Positions 16,074 through 24,312 of a DNA stretch of 56,066 nt are shown here, piece by piece. This DNA is from Pleionea sp052032335. GTDB lineage: Bacteria; Pseudomonadota; Gammaproteobacteria; Enterobacterales; Kangiellaceae. The position numbers and the translations under genes were made by a program. The DNA lies in assembly GCA_052032335.1 (NCBI GenBank), contig JBPEWV010000079.1, forward strand, positions 1-56,066, read 5' to 3'. A model generated the notes under the pieces. That model saw only the letters and a list, made by a program, of their open reading frames with translations. It ran no database searches and was not told where the DNA came from. Position 1 is the first letter of the stretch. The number at the start of each line of letters is the position of its first letter.

Positions 16074-17609
16074 ATGACCGATCAAATTCAGCAAGATGAA
16101 AACAAGTTAATCGCCGAGCGCCGCAATAAACTGGAAAACATCCGTAAAGATTGCCAGTCGAATGGACATCCGAATGCGTTTCGCCGTGAACATTATACCG
16201 GAGACTTGCAGCAAGAATTTGAAGGACAATCGAAAGAAGCGTTAGAAGCCTTGGGAAAAACGGTCAGTATCGCTGGCCGTGTAATGGCGAAACGCGGTCC
16301 GTTTTACGTGCTACAAGACATGAAAGGTCGAATTCAGGCGTACTCGGGTAAAGAAGTTCAAAAAGATATCAAACAACGCTGGGGTGAGCTGGACATAGGC
16401 GACATTATCGGTGTTAAAGGACCGCTTAAGCGTTCTGGAAAGGGTGACCTATTTGTCGGTATGGACGAGTATCAGCTGTTGACCAAGTCGCTGCGTCCCT
16501 TGCCCGACAAATTTTCGGGTTTGAAAGATCAAGAATTGAAATACCGTAAGCGCTACGTCGATTTGATGACGAACGAAGACACCCGTAATAATTTCTTAAT
16601 TCGCTCCAAAGTGATCGATGGCATCCGTAAGTATTTAACTGACCGAGATTATATGGAAGTCGAAACACCCATGCTTCAGGTTATTCCGGGCGGCGCGACG
16701 GCAAAACCTTTTGTCACCCATCATAATGCGATGGACATTGACATGTTTTTGCGAATCGCACCAGAGCTGTATTTAAAGCGTCTGGTTGTTGGAGGTTTTG
16801 AGCGGGTGTTCGAAATCAACCGTAATTTTCGAAACGAGGGATTGTCTACGCGGCACAACCCCGAATTCACCATGCTTGAGTTTTATCAGGCTTACGCCGA
16901 TTATCACGATTTGATGAATTTGACCGAAGACATGCTGCGGACCTTGGCGCAAGATATTTTGGGGACCTCAGTGGTTAAAAATACCACCAAAGACGACGAT
17001 GGAAACATCACATCAGAAGTCGAATACGACTTCGGACAACCGTTTCAGCGTTTGACCATGGTTGAAGCGGTTTTAAAATACAATCCGGAATTTGACGCGG
17101 CTGTTTTCAACGATCCGGAAGCGAGCTTTGAACAGTTGAAACAATACGCCGAAAAAGTAGGCGTAAAACCACCGGAAAATAATGTTTGGGGACCGGGTAA
17201 ATTCATCACTGAAATTTTTGAAGAAACGGCTGAACATAAATTGATCCAGCCGACTTTTATTACCGAGTATCCTTGGGAAGTTTCACCATTGGCGCGAAAG
17301 AACGATGACAATCCGTTCGTCACCGACCGTTTTGAGTTTTTTGTTGGTGGACGTGAACTGGCAAATGGTTTTTCAGAGCTTAATGATGCTGAAGATCAGG
17401 CCGCTCGCTTCCGTAAGCAGGTAGAAGAAAAAGAATCGGGCGATGATGAAGCCATGCATTATGACGATGATTATATTCAGGCTCTGGAGTTTGGCTTACC
17501 GCCAACAGCTGGAGAGGGGATTGGTATCGATCGACTGGTGATGTTATTTACCGATTCACCAACCATTAAAGACGTTATTCTGTTTCCGCATATGCGCCCA
17601 CAAGTTTAA
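16074..17609 (+). CDS. lysS: lysyl-tRNA synthetase, class II
   Basis: A 511-residue class IIb aminoacyl-tRNA synthetase. The OB-fold anticodon-binding domain (about 60-150) has the strand SIAGRVMAKRGPFYVLQD. Class II motif 1 lies around PMLQVIPGGATAKPF, motif 2 is FEINRNFRNEGLSTRHNPEFTM and motif 3 is GLPPTAGEGIGIDRLVML. The ATG at 16074 with GAG 7 bases upstream is the likely start. It is in an operon with prfB. A hairpin follows the stop. Confidence 0.97.
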   Translation: MTDQIQQDENKLIAERRNKLENIRKDCQSNGHPNAFRREHYTGDLQQEFEGQSKEALEALGKTVSIAGRVMAKRGPFYVLQDMKGRIQAYSGKEVQKDIKQRWGELDIGDIIGVKGPLKRSGKGDLFVGMDEYQLLTKSLRPLPDKFSGLKDQELKYRKRYVDLMTNEDTRNNFLIRSKVIDGIRKYLTDRDYMEVETPMLQVIPGGATAKPFVTHHNAMDIDMFLRIAPELYLKRLVVGGFERVFEINRNFRNEGLSTRHNPEFTMLEFYQAYADYHDLMNLTEDMLRTLAQDILGTSVVKNTTKDDDGNITSEVEYDFGQPFQRLTMVEAVLKYNPEFDAAVFNDPEASFEQLKQYAEKVGVKPPENNVWGPGKFITEIFEETAEHKLIQPTFITEYPWEVSPLARKNDDNPFVTDRFEFFVGGRELANGFSELNDAEDQAARFRKQVEEKESGDDEAMHYDDDYIQALEFGLPPTAGEGIGIDRLVMLFTDSPTIKDVILFPHMRPQV

Positions 17610-17621
17610 TTCTTTTTTATA

Positions 17622-17645
17622 TGCGGAGTGAATCATCACTCCGCA
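17622..17645 (+). terminator. hairpin after lysS, possible weak terminator
   Basis: tgcggagtg (17622-17630) and cactccgca (17637-17645) form a perfect 9-pair stem with a 6-base loop. Only a short 'cattt' follows, so termination would be inefficient or factor-assisted. Confidence 0.4.
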
Positions 17646-17663
17646 CATTTCGGACGATACATT

Positions 17664-18074
17664 ATGAATTTTGTACTGCGCATCAATTGGGTTATTTTGC
17701 TGATTAGCGGCATTTCCATTTATTTTGCAGCTGGGCCTGTCTTCGAAGAGCAAACAGTAACCGACCCTCATTTTTTAATTATCGACTTTATTGTATTCGC
17801 CGGAATATTACTATTGCAGGCCATTTTTCTATTGAAAATCAAAGCGCTGTATGGGTTTTCTCTGGTAATGTTGTATGCCCTCGCTCTGGTAATAGGATTA
17901 AGGATTATGCTGAGTATTGATCAGCTATTGTCACTGATGGGTATTATTTCTTTCCTCCTTGAATTATTGGCAATTATCTATCTGATTGGCGTTCGGGGTT
18001 TTTTACGTTCCAACCGTGGTCGCGAGGCGATGGGATTGGAGCCTGTTCCTCAGAATGGACTCTCAGAAAACTGA
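17664..18074 (+). CDS. small four-helix inner-membrane protein, unknown
   Basis: A 136-residue protein with four predicted membrane helices (about residues 6-24, 34-56, 61-82 and 86-110) and a basic, Pro/Gly-containing tail (RSNRGREAMGLEPVP). No family is recognised with confidence. The ATG at 17664 is chosen because the longer frame from 17628 would begin inside the lysS downstream hairpin. It lies between lysS and the signalling operon; a 9-pair hairpin at 18130-18158 separates it from the next gene. Confidence 0.65.
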   Translation: MNFVLRINWVILLISGISIYFAAGPVFEEQTVTDPHFLIIDFIVFAGILLLQAIFLLKIKALYGFSLVMLYALALVIGLRIMLSIDQLLSLMGIISFLLELLAIIYLIGVRGFLRSNRGREAMGLEPVPQNGLSEN

Positions 18075-18129
18075 CGTAAATAAGTCTCGATTTTTGTAAC
18101 CGTCTCTTTTTCGGACATAAACGAGTAAA

Positions 18130-18158
18130 CTCAACGCTTCTTTCCAACGAGCGTTGAG
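18130..18158. repeat. 9-pair inverted repeat before the HD-GYP gene
   Basis: ctcaacgct (18130-18138) and agcgttgag (18150-18158) are perfectly complementary with an 11-base loop. No T tract follows. It could end the membrane-protein transcript by a Rho-type route or be an operator for the following operon. Confidence 0.55.
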
Positions 18159-18265
18159 CGGCTGGTTAATTTCCGAGAATAAAATTAAGCAATTCGCCAG
18201 ATTTCGCATACACTTATCTATATGTGCGATTTTGTGCCTGTGTCACCAGAGCAGCGGTAAGCGAA

Positions 18266-20080
18266 ATGTCTTCCTGGAAACTAGCGACTAATTCAAAGGC
18301 ACTGCAACGATTGTTGATACCCCATCTCGAACCGGAGCAGTTGTGTCTGTTGATTGATCATCAATCTTATGATCTGCACAAAGTTGTGGCGGTTTTCATC
18401 GACTTTGGGGCAGACTTCGTTCCAGACCTGTCATCGCTGAGTTTCGACGGTCTGCTATTCTCAACCAAACCCTCCAAATACACCGATGGTGTATTCGCTC
18501 CCGACTTTAACCAACAACAAATGATGCAAATATTATTGTTGGTTAAAAAATTCGCCGATCAAAAGGAACGCTTAGAGAAGCAACAACAACTCAATCGTGA
18601 GATGACACAGATTGGTATCGCCTTGTCCTCAGAGAAAGAGTTACCAAAGCTTCTGGATATGATTTTAAAAGAAAGTCGAGAGTTGGCAGAATGCGAAGCC
18701 GCTTCTTTATACCTGGTAGATAAAAGCGATAAATGCCATCCCTGTTTAAAGTTTATGTTGTTTCAGAACGAACGTCTCGACGTACCTTTTGAAGAAAAAA
18801 GATACCCTCTGGATCATTCTTCGATGGCCGGGCACGTTGCGTTAACTGGTACGTCATTGAACATACCGGATGTCTATCAAATAGGCGACGATGAACCTTA
18901 TACTTTTGATGATGGATTCGATCGATTGTACGAGTATCGAACTCGTGAAGTGCTTACCATTCCAATGAAAAATCACAACGATGAAATCATAGGGATTTTA
19001 CAGTTGCTGAATCGTAAAAATCCGAATTTTCAAGGCAAGGCCTTTGAGTCGCAAACGTGCGATTTAATATCGGCTTTGGCGAGTCAGTCGGCGGTGGCAA
19101 TTGATAACAGTTTACTTCTTGAAAACATACGTGAGTTGTTTGAAGGCTTTGTTTCGGCGGCCGTAACTGCGATAGAAGCGCGTGATCCAATCACCAGCGG
19201 ACATTCGTTTCGAGTTGCAGACTATTCTTGTTTACTTGCCGAAAAATTAGCTTTACACCCGAGCTTAAAATCATACTGCCTTTCGGTTTCGGAAATGCGA
19301 GAGCTAAGGTACGCTGCATTGCTCCATGACTTTGGGAAAGTGGGAGTTCGTGAACATATTTTGCAGAAGGCGAAAAAGCTAAGTCCGTTTGAACTCGAGC
19401 TGATTCGTTCCAGGATCAAATGGTATCGACAAAAACTACGGGCCGATTTTTATCAATCGGCTTTTGAGTCGCGACGAGAGGCGAAAAATGAGTTTAGCGT
19501 CTGGTACGAAGAAAATATTGAAAAGCATCGACAACAGATGCGTCAGCTCGACGAGTATTTATCCATTATTGAAGAGGCTAATGAACCGAGCATATTACAT
19601 CAAGATCACTTTGAAAAGCTGATTCAACTTAAAGATCTAAAGTTTGAGTCGGAAGGCAGTTTTCTCGAGTTAATTACGGAACAGGAATTCCTTTCACTAT
19701 CGGTTACTCGTGGTAGTTTAACACCTCATGAACGCGAGGAGATTCAGTCGCATGTTAATCACACGTATGAATTTTTAAGAAGAATACCCTGGACACAGGA
19801 CTTGTCGAACATACCCGCGATAGCCAGTGCTCATCATGAAAAACTTGACGGCAGTGGTTATCCATTCGGACTTTCTGCTGACGAAATTCCCATTCAAACT
19901 CGAATGATGACCATTGCTGATATTTTTGATGCACTTACCGCGGCCGATCGCCCTTATAAGGCTGCATTGCCCGATGACAGAGCCCTCGACATTCTTCTGG
20001 GAGAAGCTGAGCAGGGGAAGCTCGATCGAAATCTGGTCGATCTATTTATTGATTCTAAAGTGTTTCAATTAAAACAGTAA
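18266..20080 (+). CDS. GAF-HD-GYP cyclic-di-GMP phosphodiesterase
   Basis: A 604-residue cytosolic signalling protein. An N-terminal region (1-115) of unknown fold ends in a coiled segment (EKQQQLNREM). A GAF domain follows (about 124-285), then an HD-GYP domain with GHSFRVADY, the catalytic H354-D355 pair (LLHDFGKVG) and HHEKLDGSGYP at 523-533. HD-GYP enzymes hydrolyse c-di-GMP to pGpG or GMP; all key residues are present, so activity is likely. A roughly 115-residue charged insertion (about 370-485) separates the HD motif from the LTPHEREEIQSHV segment. It heads a four-gene operon: the next gene starts 20 bases later. The ATG at 18266 is chosen; the Shine-Dalgarno is weak. Confidence 0.9.
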   Translation: MSSWKLATNSKALQRLLIPHLEPEQLCLLIDHQSYDLHKVVAVFIDFGADFVPDLSSLSFDGLLFSTKPSKYTDGVFAPDFNQQQMMQILLLVKKFADQKERLEKQQQLNREMTQIGIALSSEKELPKLLDMILKESRELAECEAASLYLVDKSDKCHPCLKFMLFQNERLDVPFEEKRYPLDHSSMAGHVALTGTSLNIPDVYQIGDDEPYTFDDGFDRLYEYRTREVLTIPMKNHNDEIIGILQLLNRKNPNFQGKAFESQTCDLISALASQSAVAIDNSLLLENIRELFEGFVSAAVTAIEARDPITSGHSFRVADYSCLLAEKLALHPSLKSYCLSVSEMRELRYAALLHDFGKVGVREHILQKAKKLSPFELELIRSRIKWYRQKLRADFYQSAFESRREAKNEFSVWYEENIEKHRQQMRQLDEYLSIIEEANEPSILHQDHFEKLIQLKDLKFESEGSFLELITEQEFLSLSVTRGSLTPHEREEIQSHVNHTYEFLRRIPWTQDLSNIPAIASAHHEKLDGSGYPFGLSADEIPIQTRMMTIADIFDALTAADRPYKAALPDDRALDILLGEAEQGKLDRNLVDLFIDSKVFQLKQ

Positions 20081-20100
20081 GCTATCTACAGGGAGGTTAT

Positions 20101-21972
20101 TTGAAACAAGGTGCGATTATTAAATCTGTCATAGTCGTAGTGATGACGTCGCTTTTTGTGATCACGTCTCACACCGGACTTGCTTTTCATGTCAATGAGT
20201 TTTGGAACGATATTTTGGTGCGAACCTTGGCGCAACAGGATTCGGTAAAACGAAGCTCGGTAGAGCAAAAATCGGAGCAACAAAACATTGTAATAGTGGA
20301 TATCGATGATAAAAGTATGCGAGCGATGGAACCCATCGCTGGTAAATGGCCATGGCCGAGAAGTATTCATGCTTCATTGATAGAAGGACTCAGTCGTTAT
20401 CAACCAAAAGCTATCGTGTTTGATATCTTATTTTCAGTGCAAGATATTTACCGGCCCGATGATGATGCCTACTTTTCGGAAACGATTTCCCATCATTCTA
20501 TGGTTTATCTGGCCGGTGCAGTATTAACGGATAATGCTCAGACCATTTCACTGGAACAGTACCAGCCGTTTTTGCCCATCGAAAAATTGCCTGAAACATC
20601 ATCAAATGACAACGCAAGTTTAACGCTTCCCTGGATAGTGCCAGCTGAGCATTGGCAAGTAGGGAGTATCAACTTTTATCCCGATCGTGATGGTATAGGC
20701 CGTTATTATAATGTTCGTCAAACGGTTTCAGGTTGGAGCTGGTTAAGTCTACCGGCATTGGTCGCAAGGCAATCAGGCTATTCGCTTCCAGACAAAAATA
20801 AGATCCGGCTGCGCTGGTTGAGCGATGATCTTCGACCTTTTGAATCTCTAAGCTACAGCGATTTGTTTGCACATCTCGATCATCCTGATGCTGCCAAACA
20901 CGGTCAGTTGTTTGCTGATAAAATAGTTATTATAGGAAGCTCTGCGACCGGGCTTTTCGACTCCAGAGCAACGCCTGTGGCTAAAGAATACTATGCCGTA
21001 TTTATTTTAGCGACGGCTTTGGATAATTTAATTCACCAAAATTATTATCGTGATATTGACGCCAACTGGATTATTAGCCTCGGTATTTTTCTTATAGCCG
21101 GCCTCAGCATTTTAGCAATTCGGGTGACATACTACCGGAACCTCTTGACACTCTACTGGCCGTTTTATCTGGGTATTTCTCTGGGATTACTCGGACTGTC
21201 GTATCTTTCAGGAGTCACCGGTTATATTTTACCCATCGCTTATTTAATTGTTTATCTTGGCTTTTCGTTGTTAGTGATAACATTGGTGAGAGGATTCTCT
21301 GAGTTTATTCAGCGGCAAAGGTTGATCAGTTTATTCAGCCGCTTTATGGATCCACGCGTTGTCAGTCAATTAATCGATAATCAACAACTGGAAGTAACTA
21401 CGCAAAGTCGTATCTGTACCATTACCGTTTTATTCTCCGACATACGTGGGTTTACCACCTTATCAGAACAGAACTCTGCCGAAGATATAGTCGACTTACT
21501 TAATCAATATTTTTCTCTACAGGTCGAAACCATATTTAAATACGGTGGGACATTGGATAAGTTCATCGGTGATGCGGTTATGGCATTTTGGGGGGCGCCT
21601 GTTACTGATCATGCTCAATCCGATAATGCGGTAAAAGCGGCACAGGAAATGGTCGAAAATTTAAAGCAGTTTCGTCAGCAGTTGCCCGAGTCATTGCGAC
21701 AGTTTGATGTCGGAATTGGTCTACATACTGGAGAGGCAGTGGTCGGTATGATTGGCTCTGAAAAGCGTTACGATTATACCGCCATTGGCGATACGGTTAA
21801 CCTCGCCAGTCGAATCGAGGGGTTAACCAAAGAACGTGCCAGAATTCTGGTGTCGCAATCTTGTGTGGAAAACTGTAAACAAGATTTTAAGTGGGAGTCA
21901 ATGGGCTCGTTTAACGTTAAGGGTCGAACAGAGCCGGTAAGAATATTTTCTCTGGAGGGAAGTCAGTTATGA
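20101..21972 (+). CDS. CHASE2-domain class III adenylate/guanylate cyclase
   Basis: A 623-residue membrane sensor. A first helix (about 5-24) leads to a periplasmic CHASE2 domain (about 35-315; IVIVDIDDKSM, WPWPRSIHASLIEGL). Three membrane helices (about 323-341, 351-370 and 373-396) precede a class III cyclase domain (about 437-615). The metal-binding aspartates are D447 (LFSDIRGF) and D491 (FIGDAVMAFWG). K487 and D564 (AIGDTVN) are the adenine-type selectors, and N567 and R571 stabilise the transition state. An active adenylate cyclase is therefore likely. The start is TTG with GGGAGG 4 bases upstream; the first ATG (20143) would remove half of the first helix. It overlaps the SH3 gene by 4 bases. 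Confidence 0.9.
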   Translation: MKQGAIIKSVIVVVMTSLFVITSHTGLAFHVNEFWNDILVRTLAQQDSVKRSSVEQKSEQQNIVIVDIDDKSMRAMEPIAGKWPWPRSIHASLIEGLSRYQPKAIVFDILFSVQDIYRPDDDAYFSETISHHSMVYLAGAVLTDNAQTISLEQYQPFLPIEKLPETSSNDNASLTLPWIVPAEHWQVGSINFYPDRDGIGRYYNVRQTVSGWSWLSLPALVARQSGYSLPDKNKIRLRWLSDDLRPFESLSYSDLFAHLDHPDAAKHGQLFADKIVIIGSSATGLFDSRATPVAKEYYAVFILATALDNLIHQNYYRDIDANWIISLGIFLIAGLSILAIRVTYYRNLLTLYWPFYLGISLGLLGLSYLSGVTGYILPIAYLIVYLGFSLLVITLVRGFSEFIQRQRLISLFSRFMDPRVVSQLIDNQQLEVTTQSRICTITVLFSDIRGFTTLSEQNSAEDIVDLLNQYFSLQVETIFKYGGTLDKFIGDAVMAFWGAPVTDHAQSDNAVKAAQEMVENLKQFRQQLPESLRQFDVGIGLHTGEAVVGMIGSEKRYDYTAIGDTVNLASRIEGLTKERARILVSQSCVENCKQDFKWESMGSFNVKGRTEPVRIFSLEGSQL

Positions 21973-22460
21973 AAATTTGTCTAGTAGTTATTATTGTATG
22001 TTGGGTTAATATTTGTTGGCCAGATAACAACCAAGCGAAGGTAACGCAAGACACAAACCTGCATCAAAAGCCTTCGGCTCAATCGACTGTGACGGCGCGT
22101 TTAAAAACTTCGCAAAAGGTGTCTGTTTTTTCACGGCAGGGAGGTTGGTATCGAGTTTCTTCTGAAAAAGCGAGAGGATGGATCAGGCTATTTTACTTAC
22201 GGTTCGATTCGCGACGCCCAGACGATGGTCGTTTTGGAGTCGGCGCTTTATTAAAAAGTGTTAATAAGCCAGCGGGTGAAATTACATTAACCACCGGGGT
22301 GCGTGGTATCACTGAAAAGCAGCTCAGAGATGCGAAACCTGACTTCGATGCTTTGGCAACCTTGAGCATGAATGGCAGCGATGCAAGTGAAGCGCGTGCA
22401 TTTGCTAAGACTCAAGGTTTAAAGTCGAAAAAAGTTCGTTATGCAAAGCGCAAGGAGTAA
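21969..22460 (+). CDS. exported SH3b-domain protein
   Basis: A 163-residue protein with a signal peptide (ICLVVIIVCWVNICWP, cleavage near residue 18). The bacterial SH3 domain (about 22-78) has the pattern VTQDTNLHQKPSAQSTVTARL followed by GGWYRVSSEKARGWIRLFYLR. The C-terminal half is a non-SH3 stretch, TTGVRGITEKQL through ALATLSMNGSD, also seen in SH3 proteins of this context, ending in a basic tail. Bacterial SH3 domains often bind peptidoglycan or partner proteins. It overlaps the cyclase stop (ATGA) and ends 3 bases before the M48 gene, so the three are translated together. Its function within the cyclase operon is not known. Confidence 0.82.
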   Translation: MKICLVVIIVCWVNICWPDNNQAKVTQDTNLHQKPSAQSTVTARLKTSQKVSVFSRQGGWYRVSSEKARGWIRLFYLRFDSRRPDDGRFGVGALLKSVNKPAGEITLTTGVRGITEKQLRDAKPDFDALATLSMNGSDASEARAFAKTQGLKSKKVRYAKRKE

Positions 22461-22463
22461 GTC

Positions 22464-23339
22464 ATGAAAGGATTAAAGTTGGTTTTGGGACTGGTCGTTT
22501 TATTGATAACAGCTTGCAGCGGTATGGTGATAAATGGCGTCGACTTTGGCAAAGCAATGGACATTAGTGCGAAAGCATTTTCTTCCGGCGACCTATCTGA
22601 AAAAAATGAGCGTAACATGGGCGCGCAGATGGTTGCAATTGTGCTAGGAAGTGCTCCTGTTCATTCCAATAAGGAATTGCAAAGCTACGTCAACCGGGTG
22701 GGATACTGGGTTGCGCTTCATTCTGAAAGACCCAAACTTGAATGGCAGTTTGCAGTGGTCGATACATCGGCAGTTAATGCGTTTGCCATGCCGGGTGGTT
22801 TTGTTGTTGTTACTTCGGGCATGTTGGACCTGTTATCGAATGAAGCGGAACTTGCAGCGGTGTTGGCGCACGAGATTGCTCATGTGAACAATCGACATTA
22901 TTTAAAGGCGATGGAAAAAATGGAAAGTCTGTCGCTGGCCAGTGATATTGCTTTTTTTGCGGGCGATGTCTATCAGGCGAATCGGGGAGACAATAATCGT
23001 GAGTTTTACCGTAACAAGGCGGTTGCGAAAAAACTATTAAACACTACCGCAGAACTTTACTCCAAAGGACTCGAAAGAGGTGATGAGTTTGAAGCCGATT
23101 CACACGCGGTGACATTGGTTGCCAGAGCCGGATATGATCCTTATGCTGTGGCCCACGTGCTGCAAAAACTGTCTAGTTTAAGTACTGACGATTCAAACCT
23201 GCAGTTGCTTTTTAACTCTCATCCAAAACCAGACGATCGTATCGATTCGGTGCAGGCAACCTTTGACCAGTTAAGTCTGTCTCAAGGCGCAGTGATTGAA
23301 AAACGCTTTGTTCAGGTAATGGTATCGGTTGCAAAGTAA
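22464..23339 (+). CDS. M48-family zinc metalloprotease, predicted lipoprotein
   Basis: A 291-residue protease with a lipoprotein signal (LVLGLVVLLITAC, C18). The M48 domain carries HEIAH at 136-140 and a third zinc ligand E208 in DEFEAD. AFAMPGGFVVV and HPKPDDRIDSV are typical of the BepA/LoiP group of envelope proteases. It lacks the TPR region of BepA, so it is closer to LoiP/YcaL in size. It probably cleaves misassembled envelope proteins. It is the last gene of the HD-GYP-cyclase-SH3-M48 operon and is followed by a strong terminator at 23379. Confidence 0.9.
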   Translation: MKGLKLVLGLVVLLITACSGMVINGVDFGKAMDISAKAFSSGDLSEKNERNMGAQMVAIVLGSAPVHSNKELQSYVNRVGYWVALHSERPKLEWQFAVVDTSAVNAFAMPGGFVVVTSGMLDLLSNEAELAAVLAHEIAHVNNRHYLKAMEKMESLSLASDIAFFAGDVYQANRGDNNREFYRNKAVAKKLLNTTAELYSKGLERGDEFEADSHAVTLVARAGYDPYAVAHVLQKLSSLSTDDSNLQLLFNSHPKPDDRIDSVQATFDQLSLSQGAVIEKRFVQVMVSVAK

Positions 23340-23378
23340 GTTGGTTACCTTCAACTTATTCGTTCAACTAAGCGGTAG

Positions 23379-23406
23379 AAAAAAGTCTGCATCAGCAGAC
23401 TTTTTT
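23379..23406 (+). terminator. intrinsic terminator of the cyclase/M48 operon
   Basis: gtctgc (23385-23390) and gcagac (23395-23400) pair around atca, flanked by six A and six T. It is nearly symmetric, so it could also end the minus-strand DsbA-like transcript. Confidence 0.9.
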
Positions 23407-23435
23407 AAGGTGGTGTAAAGCGTGTGTCGTAGTGT

Positions 23436-24182
23436 TTACAGGGTTCGGCATTTAGCACTCAGTTTAAGCGTGTCGTCAACAACGTCGAACACCTTGTCGT
23501 ATCCTCCGGCGGTGGTTACGTCGATTTGGTATTGGTAGTTAACCAAAACCTTAGGCACCCCGGAAATTTTATAACGTTTCATTAATTCGAATCCGTCCAC
23601 CAGCGATTGGCGCGTTTTTTCCGTGTCTTCGAATGCTTTTTTGACGTCAGCTTCGTTCAGCCCAGCTTCGGTGAATAACTGCAATATATTATTGATTTGT
23701 TTTTGCTCGTGAATAATGGCGAAAAGTTTCGGTTTGATTTGATCCAGTACGCCCAGTCGTTCTGCGATGTAGTGACTGACAACGAAGACGGTGAATTGCT
23801 CGCGACCCAAGTCAGTCGGTACGGCAATAAAGTTTACGTCGTCCGCTTTGGATTTTTTCCAGGCTTGCAAATGTTCTTCCAGCTTGTAGCAGTGCGGACA
23901 CTGGTAGGCGAAAAATTCGATGACAGTAGGCGTCTCACAACTGTCTTGAACATCAACTTCTTCATAGCCCTGAGCTAAAGCACTGGCGCTGGGTTGTTGG
24001 TGATTGTGCCCCTGATGGTCGTGTTCATCGTGGGTGTCGGTTTTTTGCGGATTGGCGCTGGCGTCTTTTCCACTATCAGAACTTTGTTCAGCGACGGGCA
24101 TTGCTTCCTTAGGTTCAGGTTGGGTTTCGCTGTTACAGGCTGAAATAAATGCAATTGACAAAACGGTTAGAAATAGTCGCAC
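23436..24182 (-). CDS. DsbA-like thioredoxin-fold lipoprotein
   Basis: A 248-residue DsbA-family protein with a lipoprotein signal (LTVLSIAFISAC, lipid cysteine C16). A 60-residue linker rich in P, E and D contains a histidine cluster (DTHDEHDHQGHNHQQ). The DsbA fold follows, with active site CPHC (C95 and C98, in FFAYQCPHCYKLEEHL) and the cis-proline KISGVPKVLV. It should oxidise periplasmic thiols. The start is GTG at 24182 with GGAG 6 bases upstream; a TTG at 24194 would overlap that ribosome site. No dsbB is in the window. The histidine run may bind metal; that is inference. Confidence 0.88.
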   Translation of the reverse strand: MRLFLTVLSIAFISACNSETQPEPKEAMPVAEQSSDSGKDASANPQKTDTHDEHDHQGHNHQQPSASALAQGYEEVDVQDSCETPTVIEFFAYQCPHCYKLEEHLQAWKKSKADDVNFIAVPTDLGREQFTVFVVSHYIAERLGVLDQIKPKLFAIIHEQKQINNILQLFTEAGLNEADVKKAFEDTEKTRQSLVDGFELMKRYKISGVPKVLVNYQYQIDVTTAGGYDKVFDVVDDTLKLSAKCRTL

Positions 24183-24312
24183 AAAAATCTCCAAGTTTAA
24201 TAAGGGGTTAAGCGATACTTTAGAAGCATTTGGCTAAAGTGTTGACGCATTATAAACATAAATTGACGCAGTCGGCATCCATTGTCATTTAAAGAGAAAA
24301 ACAACCGACGTA

